Below, piece by piece: positions 6,621 to 6,705 of a stretch of DNA of 6,705 nucleotides. The stretch comes from an uncultured Clostridium sp. (GTDB lineage: Bacteria; Bacillota; Clostridia; Oscillospirales; Acutalibacteraceae). The stretch covers positions 1 to 6,705 of the forward strand of contig URIN01000082.1 in the NCBI GenBank assembly GCA_900547915.1, in the 5' to 3' direction. The notes below the pieces were generated by a model that was not told the origin of the DNA, ran no database searches, and worked only from the letters and a program-made list of their open reading frames with translations. Position numbers and translations under genes: made by a program. Numbering within the stretch: the first letter of the stretch is position 1; each line of letters begins with the position of its first letter.

Positions 6621-6649
6621 ATTATAATCATAATTTATTGCTTTTTCAA
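6621..6649 (-). promoter_or_regulatory. retron promoter
   Basis: Read on the minus strand, TTGAAA (6644-6649) and a perfect TATAAT (6621-6626) are separated by exactly 17 bp. Transcription should start near 6614, only about 17 nt before a1, which fits a promoter dedicated to the msr-msd RNA and the reverse transcriptase behind it. The near-consensus boxes predict strong constitutive transcription. Bases 6650-6705 further upstream show no clear gene; the end of a minus-strand reading frame entering from outside the window cannot be excluded. Confidence 0.85.
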
Positions 6650-6705
6650 TACTGTTGTTTTAGTTTTATATTTATTGATAACACATTGCAACGGTGTACA
6701 AAGGG

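Noticed and set aside
6681..6697. Imperfect inverted repeat ACAC-A-TTGCAA-CG-GTGT as a retron operator
   Set aside because: It is short, imperfect, at the window edge and over 30 bp upstream of the -35 box; there is too little to support a site.

Overview
The window looks like a low-GC Gram-positive genome of the gut Clostridia, probably Ruminococcus or a relative. The grounds are strong AT richness, a purine-rich Shine-Dalgarno site, long secreted modular proteins (FIVAR-like helices, InlB/Ig-like beta domains, a pectin-lyase-type repeat region, CxxC/IPATGH modules and a dockerin-like calcium loop) and a chromosomal retron. Genus is an inference from gene style. The first 45 bases are not genomic: they match the end of an Illumina P5/Nextera adapter (ACAC, an 8-base index, the Read 1 sequence ending in the 19-bp Tn5 mosaic end). 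The window therefore begins at a read or contig end, and genome sequence starts at about base 46.

Region 1 (46-2828, plus strand) holds the 3' part of a large surface-type protein gene. It is followed after 17 nt by a 42-codon gene whose Shine-Dalgarno site overlaps the big gene's stop codon, and then by a strong intrinsic terminator. The two genes look like one translationally coupled transcription unit. Region 2 (2829-5458, plus strand) has a sigma-A-like promoter, a 793-residue secreted multidomain protein with a clear signal peptide, and a nearly symmetric terminator shared with the convergent gene.

Region 3 (5478-6649, minus strand) is a compact retron. In transcription order it has a near-consensus promoter, a short leader hairpin, a candidate msr-msd RNA bounded by a perfect 10-bp a1/a2 inverted repeat, and a 313-residue reverse transcriptase with the retron hallmarks NAxxH and VTG. 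The transcription unit ends directly after the reverse transcriptase at the shared terminator. No effector (toxin, nuclease or membrane protein) is encoded in it, and no domain is fused to the enzyme. If the retron follows the known pattern, the enzyme copies the msd hairpin into a branched RNA-DNA molecule. Its accessory protein would have to lie beyond base 6705, be encoded elsewhere, or be absent. This retron, with its unusual motif-B and YCDD residues, is the most interesting part of the window. The 42-residue peptide gene is second.
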